Origin: Saccharopolyspora erythraea
GTDB taxonomy: Bacteria > Actinomycetota > Actinomycetes > Mycobacteriales > Pseudonocardiaceae
DNA: 64,000 nt
Direction: 5' to 3'
NCBI RefSeq assembly: GCF_018141105.1
Contig: NZ_CP054839.1
Coordinates: forward strand, 5,084,001 to 5,148,000
A program made the position numbers and the translations under genes. Positions within the stretch are counted from its first letter, which is position 1. Each line of letters starts with the position of its first letter. This document shows positions 8,173 to 19,335 of the stretch, in pieces. The notes beneath the pieces were generated by a model. That model was given only the letters and a program-made list of their open reading frames with translations, was not told the origin of the DNA and did not search any database.

Positions 8173-9047
8173 ATGAGCGTGCCATCGGTCAACCAGGGCG
8201 CACCACAGGCGCCCACCGGGCCCATGCCCGGCGCACCGCACGCGGGCGGTCCGGCCGGTCAGGCCGTGCCCGCGCCGGGCGGCAGGCCGATGTCCCCGCC
8301 GGGACAGCCCGTGCCGGGCCAGCCGCAGTACGCGACGGCTGCGACCGGTCTGGTCAAGGTGTACGGGATCGGCCCGGCGGCGGTCCACGCGCTGGGCGGT
8401 GTCAACGTCGGCTTCCCGCGCGGGCAGTTCAGCGCGATCATGGGCCCGTCTGGTTCGGGCAAGTCGACCCTGATGCACTGCCTCGCCGGGCTGGACGTGG
8501 CACCCGGGGTCAGGTGACGCTGGGCGGGATCTCGCTGACCGGGATGCCGGACAAGCAGCTCACGCAGGTGCGCCGCGACCGCGTCGGGTTCATCTTCCAG
8601 TCGTTCAACCTGCTGCCCACGCTCACCGCGGAGAAGAACATCCTGCTGCCGCTGGAGCTGGCGGGCCGCAAGGCCGACCCGCAGTGGTTCCAGACCATCA
8701 CCCAGGCGCTGGGGATCGCTGAGCGGCTGCGGCACCGGCCCAGCGAGCTCTCCGGCGGTCAGCAGCAGCGCGTCGCCGTCGCCCGCGCGCTGGTCACCCG
8801 GCCCGAGGTGGTCTTCGCCGACGAGCCGACGGGCGCGCTGGACTCCAAGTCCGGGACGAACCTGCTCAACTTCCTGCGCGCCTCGGTCAACCAGTTCGGC
8901 CAGACCGTGGTGATGGTGACCCACGACCCGGTGGCGGCCTCCTACGCCGACAGCGTCACGCTGCTCGCCGACGGCCACATCGCGGGCCGGATCGAGCGGC
9001 CCACCCCGGAAGCGGTGCTCGACGCGCTGCGCAGGCTGGGCGGCTGA
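8173..9047 (+). pseudogene. ABC transporter ATP-binding protein (MacB/LolD-like), frameshifted
   Basis: The gene starts well (ATG 8173 after GGGGGGA) and encodes a 50-residue Pro/Gly-rich leader then an ATPase with Walker A GPSGSGKST, ending prematurely at a TGA (8515-8517). The rest continues in another frame from about 8508: Q-loop FQSFNLL, signature LSGGQQQRVAVARAL, Walker B VVFADEPTGALD, switch H in VTHDP, stopping at 9047. The break lies at a four-G run (8506-8509); one more G would restore a continuous protein of about 291 residues reading LDVAPGGQVTLGG. No canonical slippery site is present. Either this is a sequencing slip in a homopolymer or a real recent mutation. The permease follows after 6 bp and is intact, as expected of a functional or very recently broken exporter. 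Confidence 0.85.
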
Positions 9048-9053
9048 TACCCG

Positions 9054-11531
9054 ATGCTGCAGAACACGCTCAACCAGCTGCGCGCCAACGTCGGCCGGGT
9101 CTCGGCCGCGGCGCTGGCGATCGTGCTCGGGGTGGCCTTCGTGGCAGCCACGCTGGTGTTCACCGGCACCCTCGAGAGCTCCACCTCGCGCGCGGTGGCC
9201 GCACCGGAGCTCGCCGCCGACCTGGTGGTGGGCACCGAGTCGGAGAGCTTCCGCACCGGCGACGCCCAGAAGGTGGGCCAGGTGCCGGGGGTGGCGGTGT
9301 CGCAGTTCCGCTACAACGACAACGCCGAGACCTTCTGGAACGGCGGCAGCGGGTACTCGTCGGTGTTCGTCGTACCGCCTGACCCGCGGTTGCAGTGGTT
9401 CTCCCTCGCCGAGGGCCGGCTGCCCGGCGCGGGCAACGAGGTGGCGCTGGACAGCGTCGCCGCGCGCGGCGCGGGACTCGGCGTCGGCGGCACCATCACG
9501 GCAAGGACGCTGAGCTACGGCACCGGGGAGGTCCAGACCGAGTTCCGGGTCACCGGCCTGGTCGACACCGGCCGCACGCTGGTCACCGGTGGCTCGACGC
9601 CTTCGCTGTTCGCCGCCCCCGCCAAGCTGGAGGAACTGGGGCTGGTCAGCGTCGGCGGCATCGACGTGCTGGTCGACGAAGGAGCCGACGTCGAGACCGT
9701 GCGCTCGGCGATCGGCGAGGCGATGGGACCGGGCTTCTCGGTCAAGACCGGTGAGCAGCGCGCGAAGGAGGCGGCCGATCAGCTCGGCCCGATGTCGGCG
9801 GTCATCAACGCGATGCTGCTGCCGTTCTCGGCCATCGCGCTGTTCGTGGCCGGGTTCGTCATCGTCAACACGTTCTCGGTGCTGTTCGCCCAGCGCAGCC
9901 GCCAGTACGCGCTGCTGCGGTGCGTCGGTGCGAGCCGGTCGCAGATCCGCGGCTCGGCGCTGCTGGAGGCGCTGATCATCGGCGCGGTCGCCTCGGTCGT
10001 GGGCACCGCGTTCGGGGTGTTCGTCGCGGCGGTGGTCGGCTGGCCGCTGGGGTTGACCAAGTCGGCGGTGGACTTCGGCTCGCTGGGCATCACCGCGGCC
10101 TCGCTGCTGGTGCCGCCGGTCGTCGGGGTGCTGGTGACGCTGCTGGCGGCGCTGGCCCCGGCGGGACGCGCGACGCGCGTCAGCCCGCTGGCGGCGCTGC
10201 GGCCGGTGGTGGAGACGTCGGTGGCCAGGCGGATGGGACGGGTGCGCCTGGTGTTCGCGCTCGTGCTCACGGTCATCGGACTGGCGCTGCTGCTGGCCGG
10301 GGCGTTCGGTGGTTCGCTGGCGATGGCAGTGCCGGGCGCGCTGCTCGCCGCGATCGGTGTGCTGCTGTGGACACCCTCGCTGATCCCGGCCGTCGCGACG
10401 CTCTTCGGCGGGCTCTTCCGCTTCGCCGGTCCGACCGGCGTGCTGGCAACCGGCAACGCGGTGCGCAACCCCTACCGCGCGGCGTCCACGAGCACGGCGC
10501 TGATGATCGGCGTCGGTCTCATCGTCACGCTGCTGACCGGGACCGCGACGGCGCAGGAGACGGCCACCGCGCGCGTCGACGAGCGGTTCCCGGTCGATGC
10601 GATGGTGATGAGCGAGACCGGCGCCCTGCCACCCGAGGTGGTGCAGAAGGCGCGCAACCTCGACGGCGTGGCGGCCGCGATGGAGCTGCGCGCGGCCGAC
10701 GTGGAGATCGACTACTCCAGCCACCGCGTGTTCGGCGCCGACCCGGCGAAGTTCCGCGACATCGCCCGGCACGGCGGCGACGCGCTGAAGCCGGGCACGG
10801 CGCTGATGAACCCGACCGACCTCGAGTACAGCGACGTCAAGGCCGGTGAGCAGCTGCGGATCCCGGCCCGCGACGGCGGCACCGTGGCGGTCCGGCTGGT
10901 GGCCAGCGACCTGGCGCAGGACGACCAGATCGTGCTGGCCGAGTCGGATCTGGCCAAGATCGCACCGGACACGCAGGTGAGCGCGGTGTGGCTGCGCGCG
11001 GACGACTCGGTCGACACCAAGGTGTTCGTCGACAACCTGAGCGGCTTCTACTCCGGTTCCGGCGGCGGTTCGGTGCAGTTGTCGGGCGCCGCGCCGATGC
11101 GCGCGCAGATCGGCACCGTGCTCGACATCATGCTGTCGGTGGTCACCGGGCTGCTCGGCGTCGCGGTGATCATCGCGGTGGTCGGCATCGCCAACACCCT
11201 GGGCCTGTCGGTGCTGGAACGGGGTCGCGAGTCGGCGCTGCTGCGGGCGCTCGGGCTCACCCGCGGCCAGCTCCGCGGCACCCTGGCCTTCGAGGCGGTG
11301 CTTCTTGCGCTGGTCGGCGCACTGCTCGGGGCGGTGTTGGGTGTGCTGTTCGCGTGGGCGGGTGCCACCGCGCTGTTCGGGCAGCTCGGCTTCGAGTCGA
11401 GCTTCCACGTCCCGTTCGGCAGGCTGCTGCTGGTGCTCGGCTGCGCCGTGCTGGCCGGGGTGCTGGCATCGGTGCTGCCGGCGCGCCGGGCGGCCAAGGC
11501 CGCTCCCGCCGAGGCGCTGTCCGACGAGTGA
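9054..11531 (+). CDS. FtsX-like ABC transporter permease (MacB type)
   Basis: 825 residues with two FtsX-type halves. Helix 1 lies near residues 15-40, followed by an extracytoplasmic MacB-PCD-like domain of about 200 residues and three helices containing the conserved cytoplasmic segment RSRQYALLRCVGASRSQIRGSALLEALIIG. The layout then repeats, with RGRESALLRALGLTRGQLRGTLAFEAVLLALVGALLG near the C-terminus, and the protein ends with the family's PARRAAKAAPAEAL. It pairs with the ATPase gene 6 bp upstream. Such systems export lipids, peptides or drugs, or transmit force rather than transport; no substrate can be read here. A 14-bp hairpin follows and separates it from the convergent kinase gene. 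Confidence 0.9.
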   Translation: MLQNTLNQLRANVGRVSAAALAIVLGVAFVAATLVFTGTLESSTSRAVAAPELAADLVVGTESESFRTGDAQKVGQVPGVAVSQFRYNDNAETFWNGGSGYSSVFVVPPDPRLQWFSLAEGRLPGAGNEVALDSVAARGAGLGVGGTITARTLSYGTGEVQTEFRVTGLVDTGRTLVTGGSTPSLFAAPAKLEELGLVSVGGIDVLVDEGADVETVRSAIGEAMGPGFSVKTGEQRAKEAADQLGPMSAVINAMLLPFSAIALFVAGFVIVNTFSVLFAQRSRQYALLRCVGASRSQIRGSALLEALIIGAVASVVGTAFGVFVAAVVGWPLGLTKSAVDFGSLGITAASLLVPPVVGVLVTLLAALAPAGRATRVSPLAALRPVVETSVARRMGRVRLVFALVLTVIGLALLLAGAFGGSLAMAVPGALLAAIGVLLWTPSLIPAVATLFGGLFRFAGPTGVLATGNAVRNPYRAASTSTALMIGVGLIVTLLTGTATAQETATARVDERFPVDAMVMSETGALPPEVVQKARNLDGVAAAMELRAADVEIDYSSHRVFGADPAKFRDIARHGGDALKPGTALMNPTDLEYSDVKAGEQLRIPARDGGTVAVRLVASDLAQDDQIVLAESDLAKIAPDTQVSAVWLRADDSVDTKVFVDNLSGFYSGSGGGSVQLSGAAPMRAQIGTVLDIMLSVVTGLLGVAVIIAVVGIANTLGLSVLERGRESALLRALGLTRGQLRGTLAFEAVLLALVGALLGAVLGVLFAWAGATALFGQLGFESSFHVPFGRLLLVLGCAVLAGVLASVLPARRAAKAAPAEALSDE

Positions 11532-11534
11532 ACC

Positions 11535-11569
11535 CGGTGGTCGGGTGCCTCGCGCGCACCCGACCACCG
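11535..11569. terminator. Bidirectional hairpin between permease and kinase genes
   Basis: A perfect 14-bp stem (11535-11548 with 11556-11569) with a 7-nt loop fills the 39-bp gap between the convergent genes, so it can stop transcription from both sides. Confidence 0.85.
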
Positions 11570-11570
11570 C

Positions 11571-12992
11571 TCACTGCGCGATCGGGAAGTAGTCGGTCCA
11601 GGGGGTTTCGGTGACGCGCTTCTTGGCGTCCCACAGCTCGACCTGGAACCGCACCCGGCCCTGCTCGCTCAGGTCGAGCCGGCAGTCGATCGGCCCGCCC
11701 TCGCTCTTGAGGTCCTTGCACTCCTCCGTGCGGCCGTAGTCCGTGGCGAGGTCGGTGCGGATCCACATGCCGTCACGCGCGGTGTCGTGGGCGTAGAGGT
11801 GGTCGCCGTTCGGGTCGAAGCAGCCGACGCCCCGCTCCTTGCCCTCGAACACGATCGTCCGGCACTGCTTGGTGCCACCCGGCGGCTTCGGGGACTCAGA
11901 CGACGGTGGCGGAGCGGGCGGCGGCAGCGGCGGAGCGGAGGGCAGCGCCGTCGGAGACGGCGCGGGCGCCGACGTGGTCGACGACGTCACGGGCTGCGGC
12001 GGAGCCGGCGCGGACGACCGCGGCGCGGTCGGTTCGGCCGGGACCGGGCTGCCGGCCTCGGTGCGCATCGCGGTCAGCGCCAGTGCCGTCCCGGCGCCCA
12101 GCACGACGACCGCACCGGCACCGGCGACGACGAAGCCCCACCGCCTCGACCGGCGCGCGGGCTCCGCAGCGGACACCTGAAACATCGTGGTGAGCGCCTG
12201 CCTCGCGGCCCTGGCCAGCTCACCGGCGCTGGAGAAGCGCTCGGCGGGGTTCTTCGCCATCCCCCGCGCCACGATCCGGTCGAACTCGCGCGGGATGTCC
12301 GGGCGTGCGGAGCTGGGCAGCGGCGGCTGGTGGTTGAGGTGGGCGTTGATCAACGATGCCGCGGTGTCACCGGAGAACGGCTTGGCGCCGGTCAGGCACT
12401 GGTACAGCACGCACGCGAGGGAGTACACGTCGGCGCGGTGGTCGACCGGCGCGTCGTCGAAGCGCTCGGGCGCCATGTAGTCCAGCGTGCCGACCGTGAA
12501 GCCGGTGGACGTCAGGGTGCCCGCCTGCATCGAGTGCGCGATGCCGAAGTCCACCAGGTAGGCGAAACCACTATCGCCGAGCAGGATGTTGGACGGCTTG
12601 ACGTCGCGGTGCACCAGCCCCTCGGCGTGGGCGGCGTCCAGCGCCCGGGCGACCTGCTCGATCACGCCGACCGCGTCGGCGGGCCGCATCGGCCCCTGCG
12701 ACGCGAGCAGGGCACCCACGTCCCCGCCTTCCACCAGGCGCATGTCCAGGTAGAGCCGACCGTCGATCTCACCGTAGGCATGGATGGGGATCACGTGCGG
12801 CTCACGCAGCCGCGCGGCCGCATGGGCCTCGCGCTTGAACCGCTCGCGGAACTCGTCGTCGGCGGCGAGGTTCTCCGCGAGGAGCTTGAGCGCCACCACG
12901 CGGTCGTGCCTGGTGTCGTACGCGCGGAGGATCTCACCCATACCGCCGCGAGCGATCAACCCCTCGACCCGATAGGGCCCGAAATGCCACAT
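11571..12992 (-). CDS. Transmembrane serine/threonine protein kinase (Hanks type)
   Basis: 473 residues. All kinase motifs are present: glycine loop ARGGMGE (14-20), ATP-binding Lys36 in VVALKLL, catalytic loop HRDVKPSN with Asp130, DFG at 148-150, a Thr-rich activation segment, and GTLDYMAPE (168-176). A single membrane helix (about 285-307) follows a basic stretch. The outside part is a Pro/Ser/Ala linker then a domain of about 90 residues with four cysteines (in KQCRT, VGCFD, EECKD and IDCRL) that probably forms two disulfides and may sense a ligand. It lacks the PASTA repeats of PknB, so it is not the cell-wall PknB of the division cluster. ATG at 12992 has GGAGGAG upstream. Its targets are unknown. 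Confidence 0.93.
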   Translation of the reverse strand: MWHFGPYRVEGLIARGGMGEILRAYDTRHDRVVALKLLAENLAADDEFRERFKREAHAAARLREPHVIPIHAYGEIDGRLYLDMRLVEGGDVGALLASQGPMRPADAVGVIEQVARALDAAHAEGLVHRDVKPSNILLGDSGFAYLVDFGIAHSMQAGTLTSTGFTVGTLDYMAPERFDDAPVDHRADVYSLACVLYQCLTGAKPFSGDTAASLINAHLNHQPPLPSSARPDIPREFDRIVARGMAKNPAERFSSAGELARAARQALTTMFQVSAAEPARRSRRWGFVVAGAGAVVVLGAGTALALTAMRTEAGSPVPAEPTAPRSSAPAPPQPVTSSTTSAPAPSPTALPSAPPLPPPAPPPSSESPKPPGGTKQCRTIVFEGKERGVGCFDPNGDHLYAHDTARDGMWIRTDLATDYGRTEECKDLKSEGGPIDCRLDLSEQGRVRFQVELWDAKKRVTETPWTDYFPIAQ

Positions 12993-13348
12993 ACGGTTGC
13001 GTTACTCCTCCGTGCCGACCTCGTCCAGGCATCCTATGCGCCCAGCCCGACTCCCCCGAACATAGCCACTGAACAGGGGAAACACCCCACCATCGGTGCT
13101 GTGGTCCTCAGCCCGCCGACCTGGCGCCAGCCCGATCGGACCGAATCAAGGGGCCCGCCAGATGCGAGCCGCAGGATGCCTCCGAAACCCCCCGCACCCA
13201 CCCACCGAAAGCCACCACCCTCAAAGTCCGCTCCCCTCCCCGTCTTGCTCCCGGACTGATACCACTACGCAACCCAAGTGGATCTTGCTCTCTGGCACAG
13301 TCGCAGAATCTCGGTACCAACACCGGCCGTGGAAAGGACCAGTCCCGG
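12993..13348. other. Divergent intergenic region between kinase and P450 genes
   Basis: About 355 bp with the starts of two divergent genes at its ends. Only the two ribosome sites are clear: GGAGGAG for the kinase on the minus strand, and GGAAAGGA before the P450 ATG. I see no hairpin, repeat or additional gene that I would support. Confidence 0.4.
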
Positions 13349-14542
13349 ATGCCGACCGACAGCACTGACGCACGCAAGATCGACCGCGGTGAAGCCGGGG
13401 GAGGCTGCCCGGTGCAGCGTCGGCCCGACGGGGTGTGGGAGGTCCGCGGTTACGCCTCCGCGCGGGCCGTCCTGCGCAGCGCCGACACGGTCCAGGCCGG
13501 GCTCGGCGTCGAGACGGTCGAGAAGATGCCCGCCCGCATCCGCCGTCCTGTCCTCTACCGGGACGGTTCCGAGCACCGCGAGCACCGCAAGCAGACCGCC
13601 AAGTACTTCACGCCGCGCCGGGTCGACGAGCGCTACCGCGACATCATGGAGCGCGTCACCGATGAGCAGCTGGCCAAGCTGCGGGCCGACGGCCAGGCGC
13701 ACCTGTCCGAGCTCAGTTTCCACCTGGCCATCGACGTCGCCTCCTCGGTGATCGGGCTGACCGAGAGCAGGCCCGGCATCCAGGCACGGCTGGAGCGCTT
13801 CTTCCCGGAGGAGTTCGGCGAGCCGGGCTTCACCAGCATCAACGGGATCTACTGGATCTTCCGGCAGCTGCGCAACTGGGTGGGCATCTACCTCGGCGAC
13901 GTGCGGCCCGCCGTCCGCGCCCGCAAGCGGCAACGGCAGGACGACCTGATCTCGCACCTGCTGGACGAGGGCTGCTCCTCGGCCGAGATCCTCGGCGAGT
14001 GCATCACCTTCGCCGCGGCCGGGATGGTGACCACGCGGGAGTTCGTCAACCTCGCCGCCTGGCACCTGTTCACCGACGAGGCGCTGCGGGAGCGCTACTG
14101 CTCCGCCGAGGAGCCGGAGCGGCTGGCGATCCTGCACGAGATCCTGCGGCTGGAGCCGGTCGTCGGGCACCTGCGCCGGCGCACCAACGCCGAGCTCCGC
14201 GTCCCCGACGGCGATTCCGAGGTCACCGTCCCGGCCGGCGAGGTGCTCGACATCGTGGTCAGCGCCACCAACCTCGACGAGCGTGTGATGGGTGAGCGGC
14301 CGGAGAGCCTGTGCCCCGGTCGCGAGCTGTCCGACGGTGCCTACGCGCACGGGATGTCGTTCGGCGACGGCGCGCACAAGTGCCCGGGCGCGCACATCGC
14401 CATCATGGAGACCGACACCTTCCTCAGGAAGCTGTTCGCCCTGCCGGGACTGGCGATGCGCACGCCACCGCGCGTGACGTTCAACGACGCCATCGGCGGC
14501 TACGAGCTGCGCGAACTCGTCGTCTCGGTGTCCACGACCTGA
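13349..14542 (+). CDS. Cytochrome P450
   Basis: 397 residues, the usual size of soluble bacterial class I P450s. The K-helix ExxR is in HEILRLEP, and the heme loop FGDGAHKCPGAH places the thiolate ligand at Cys345. The I-helix reads FAAAGMVTTREF: the usual acid before the conserved Thr (AGxDT/AGxET) is replaced by Val, which is uncommon and may alter proton delivery. There is no ferredoxin or reductase gene nearby, so electrons come from elsewhere. The start ATG has GGAAAGGA upstream. It is not clearly part of a biosynthetic cluster; the geosmin synthase is 2.5 kb downstream with a regulator-like gene between. Substrate unknown. Confidence 0.93.
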   Translation: MPTDSTDARKIDRGEAGGGCPVQRRPDGVWEVRGYASARAVLRSADTVQAGLGVETVEKMPARIRRPVLYRDGSEHREHRKQTAKYFTPRRVDERYRDIMERVTDEQLAKLRADGQAHLSELSFHLAIDVASSVIGLTESRPGIQARLERFFPEEFGEPGFTSINGIYWIFRQLRNWVGIYLGDVRPAVRARKRQRQDDLISHLLDEGCSSAEILGECITFAAAGMVTTREFVNLAAWHLFTDEALRERYCSAEEPERLAILHEILRLEPVVGHLRRRTNAELRVPDGDSEVTVPAGEVLDIVVSATNLDERVMGERPESLCPGRELSDGAYAHGMSFGDGAHKCPGAHIAIMETDTFLRKLFALPGLAMRTPPRVTFNDAIGGYELRELVVSVSTT

Positions 14543-14609
14543 TCCGGCGCTCCGCGCTCATACCCGCAACCCGATTCCTCGCCCGCCCCACCCGACCGCC
14601 CCACCACGC

Positions 14610-14615
14610 TACGAT
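14610..14615 (+). promoter_or_regulatory. Leaderless-type -10 element of the NB-ARC gene
   Basis: TACGAT ends 6 nt before the GTG at 14622, and no ribosome site is present, which fits transcription starting at the start codon. Confidence 0.55.
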
Positions 14616-14621
14616 TTCCCG

Positions 14622-16805
14622 GTGGTCGGCACCCGCAACGACTTCGGCGGCACGGTCCGCGACGGTCATGTGGTGCAGGCAGGCCGCATCGACCAGGTGG
14701 TGCTAGCCGCTCAGCCCCCGCAGGCGCTGAGCGGCCTTCCCGCGGCTCCCGCCGAGTTCGCCGGGCGGACCGCCGAGCTCGACGCCCTGCTCGCGCTGCT
14801 CGCCGGGCCGTCCGCGACACCTGCTTCTGCTTCTCCCGAACCCACCACTTCCCCTGGGCCCACGACCGCCAGTCCCGTCCTGATCACGGCCGTCGCCGGG
14901 CTCGCGGGCGTCGGCAAGACGACGCTGGCGCTGCGCGCCGCGCACCAGGCGCGCGACAACGGGTGGTTTCCCGGCGGGATCCTGTTCCTCGACCTTCGAG
15001 GGCACGACACCGCAGGGCCGGTCGATGGTGGGGCGGCGCTGGCGGCACTGCTCCAGGAGCTCGGCGTGGCCCGCGAGCACCTGCCGTCCGAACCGCCCGC
15101 GCGGGAGGCGCTCTACCGTTCGCGCCTCGCCGAACGCGCGGCAGCCGAGGGCGAGGTACTGGTGGTGCTGGACAACGCCTCCTCCACCGCACAGGTCCGC
15201 CCGCTGCTGCCCGCACACCCGGGGAACCGCGCGCTGGTCACCAGCCGCAACGTGCTCGCCGACCTCGCCGGGGCACGGCAGTTCCGGCTGGACGTCCTCG
15301 CCCCGCGGGACGCGCTGGACCTGCTCGCCACGGCGCTGCGCACGGCCTGGCCGCAGGACACTCGCATCGATGACGATCCCGGAGGGGCGCGTGAGTTGGC
15401 GGTGCTGTGCGGGCACCTCCCGCTGGCGCTGCGCATCGCCGCGGCGATCCTCGTCGACGATCCGCAGCGGCCGGTCGGCGATCTGGTCGAGGATCTGCGG
15501 GACGCGTCGACCCGGCTCGGCGAGCTGACCTACGGCGACAGCATGGCGGTGCATGCCGCGTTCGACCTCTCCTACGCCTTGCTTCCGCCCGAGGAGCAGC
15601 GCCTGTTCCGGTTGCTCGCCCTGTCCACCGGGCCGCACGTGAGCGCTGGTGCGGCCGCCGCGCTCCTGGGTGTGCAGGAGCGGACGGCGCGCAAGCTGCT
15701 GCGTTCGCTGCGAAGGGCGCACATGGTGCTGCCTGGCGACAACGGGGGCGAGTTCCGGCTGCACGACCTGCTGCGCCTCTACGCCCTCGACCGCGCGCAG
15801 CGCGAGGAGCCGGCCGCCCGGCTCGCGGCCGTCGAACGGCTCCTCGATCACTACGTCGAGTCCGCCGCGGCAGCCGCCGACTTCCTGCGCCCCGTCTCGG
15901 TTCGGGCCCCGGGGCCGTGGCGCTTCGCCGACCGCGCCCAGGCGCTGGCCTGGCTCGACTCCGAGCGGATGTGCCTGGTGGAGGCGGTGCGCCTGGCTCA
16001 CGACAGTGGCGACGACACCGACACGTGCGCGCTGGCCTTCCTGCTCTCCAGCTACCTCGACCTCCGCAAGAAGTGGGACGACTGGGCCTTCACCCAGCGC
16101 TTCGCGCTCGCGGCGGCCCGGCGGCTCGGCGATCCGGAGGCGGAGAGCCGGTCGCTGCACGGCCTCGGCAACATCGCACAGCAACTGCGGGAGCTGGACA
16201 CCGCTCTGGCGCACTACAAGCAGGCGCTGGAGATCCGGGTCGCGGTCGGCGACCGGCGCGGCGAGGCGGTCACCCTCAACAACATGGGCGCGGTGCACCG
16301 CCACCTCGGCCGGCCGGACGAGGCGCTGCGGTTGTGCACGGAGGCCCTGGAGATCCACCGCGAGCTCGGACACCGCCTCGGCGAGGCCACGACGCTGAAA
16401 AACCTGGCGAGTGCGCATCGGCAGCGCGGAGACCTCCGGCGTGCGCTCGAACACGACACCGAGGCGCTGGAGCTGCATCGCGAGATCGGTGATCTGCGCG
16501 GCCAGGCGCAGGTGCTGAACAACATCGGCAACGACCACCGCCTCGCGGGCGACCACGCGGATGCCGTCGAGTGCCTGCGCCAGGCGCTCGATCTGCACCG
16601 CGAGTTCGGTGACCAGTACAGCGAGGGGCAGACGTTGTTCAACCTCGGCCTGACGCACCTGGCAGCCGGCGAGAGTCGCTCACTGGTAGCCGAATGCTGG
16701 ACCCACGCCCGCAACGCCTTCGCCGACTGCGGGGACGACCGTGAGTCCGCGTGGGTCGAGGCACAACTGTCGGCGATGCTGCCGGACCTCGAAGATTCGG
16801 CCTGA
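14622..16805 (+). CDS. NB-ARC ATPase with C-terminal TPR repeats (STAND family)
   Basis: 727 residues. The P-loop is VAGLAGVGKTTLALRAA (about residues 90-105), Walker B is VLVVLDNAS, sensor-like VTSRN follows, and the GLPL-type motif is GHLPLALRIAA. A winged-helix region (AAFDLSYALLPPEEQRLFRLLALS) and at least five tetratricopeptide repeats (about 510-700, for example GEAVTLNNMGAVHRHLGRPDEAL) complete a STAND switch as in AfsR-like proteins. It has no SARP DNA-binding domain. Instead it starts with a short VGTRNDFGGTVRDGHVVQAGRI segment, a kind of N-terminal tag I associate with actinobacterial NB-ARC/TPR proteins. Such proteins sense a ligand and oligomerise; effector or regulatory roles are both possible. 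Transcription looks leaderless. Confidence 0.85.
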   Translation: MVGTRNDFGGTVRDGHVVQAGRIDQVVLAAQPPQALSGLPAAPAEFAGRTAELDALLALLAGPSATPASASPEPTTSPGPTTASPVLITAVAGLAGVGKTTLALRAAHQARDNGWFPGGILFLDLRGHDTAGPVDGGAALAALLQELGVAREHLPSEPPAREALYRSRLAERAAAEGEVLVVLDNASSTAQVRPLLPAHPGNRALVTSRNVLADLAGARQFRLDVLAPRDALDLLATALRTAWPQDTRIDDDPGGARELAVLCGHLPLALRIAAAILVDDPQRPVGDLVEDLRDASTRLGELTYGDSMAVHAAFDLSYALLPPEEQRLFRLLALSTGPHVSAGAAAALLGVQERTARKLLRSLRRAHMVLPGDNGGEFRLHDLLRLYALDRAQREEPAARLAAVERLLDHYVESAAAAADFLRPVSVRAPGPWRFADRAQALAWLDSERMCLVEAVRLAHDSGDDTDTCALAFLLSSYLDLRKKWDDWAFTQRFALAAARRLGDPEAESRSLHGLGNIAQQLRELDTALAHYKQALEIRVAVGDRRGEAVTLNNMGAVHRHLGRPDEALRLCTEALEIHRELGHRLGEATTLKNLASAHRQRGDLRRALEHDTEALELHREIGDLRGQAQVLNNIGNDHRLAGDHADAVECLRQALDLHREFGDQYSEGQTLFNLGLTHLAAGESRSLVAECWTHARNAFADCGDDRESAWVEAQLSAMLPDLEDSA

Positions 16806-16931
16806 ATACCACCAACAGCGCATTGAGCACCCATTCGCCGCACACCACGACGCATCGATCACATCCGCGCGACCCGGAGGTCCGTGCACCGCGGGTTCAT
16901 GCCCGCTGGGCCGGTTCAGCGATGGTGATCT

Positions 16932-16941
16932 CACGATCGTG
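16932..16941. promoter_or_regulatory. Perfect 10-bp palindrome upstream of geosmin synthase
   Basis: CACGATCGTG lies about 90 bp before the geosmin synthase start. It could be a regulator site, but a 10-bp palindrome can occur by chance in 64 kb, so support is weak. Confidence 0.25.
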
Positions 16942-17004
16942 TGGAACCTCGTTCGGGCATTGGCCCACCCCCCGAACGGCTGGTTTCGTCCCCTGCGTCG
17001 GTGA

Positions 17005-19326
<2,322 letters not shown>

Positions 19327-19335
19327 CGGTCGTCG

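Noticed and set aside
8500-8517. Programmed ribosomal frameshift in the ABC ATPase gene
   Set aside because: The site ACCCGGGG does not match the X-XXY-YYZ rule, and no following pseudoknot is evident; a G-run indel is simpler.
8259-11567. A 1102-codon open frame on the minus strand
   Set aside because: It lies opposite the ABC ATPase and FtsX permease genes, is rich in Arg, His, Gln and Asp from third-position GC bias, and has no recognisable domain; it is a shadow.
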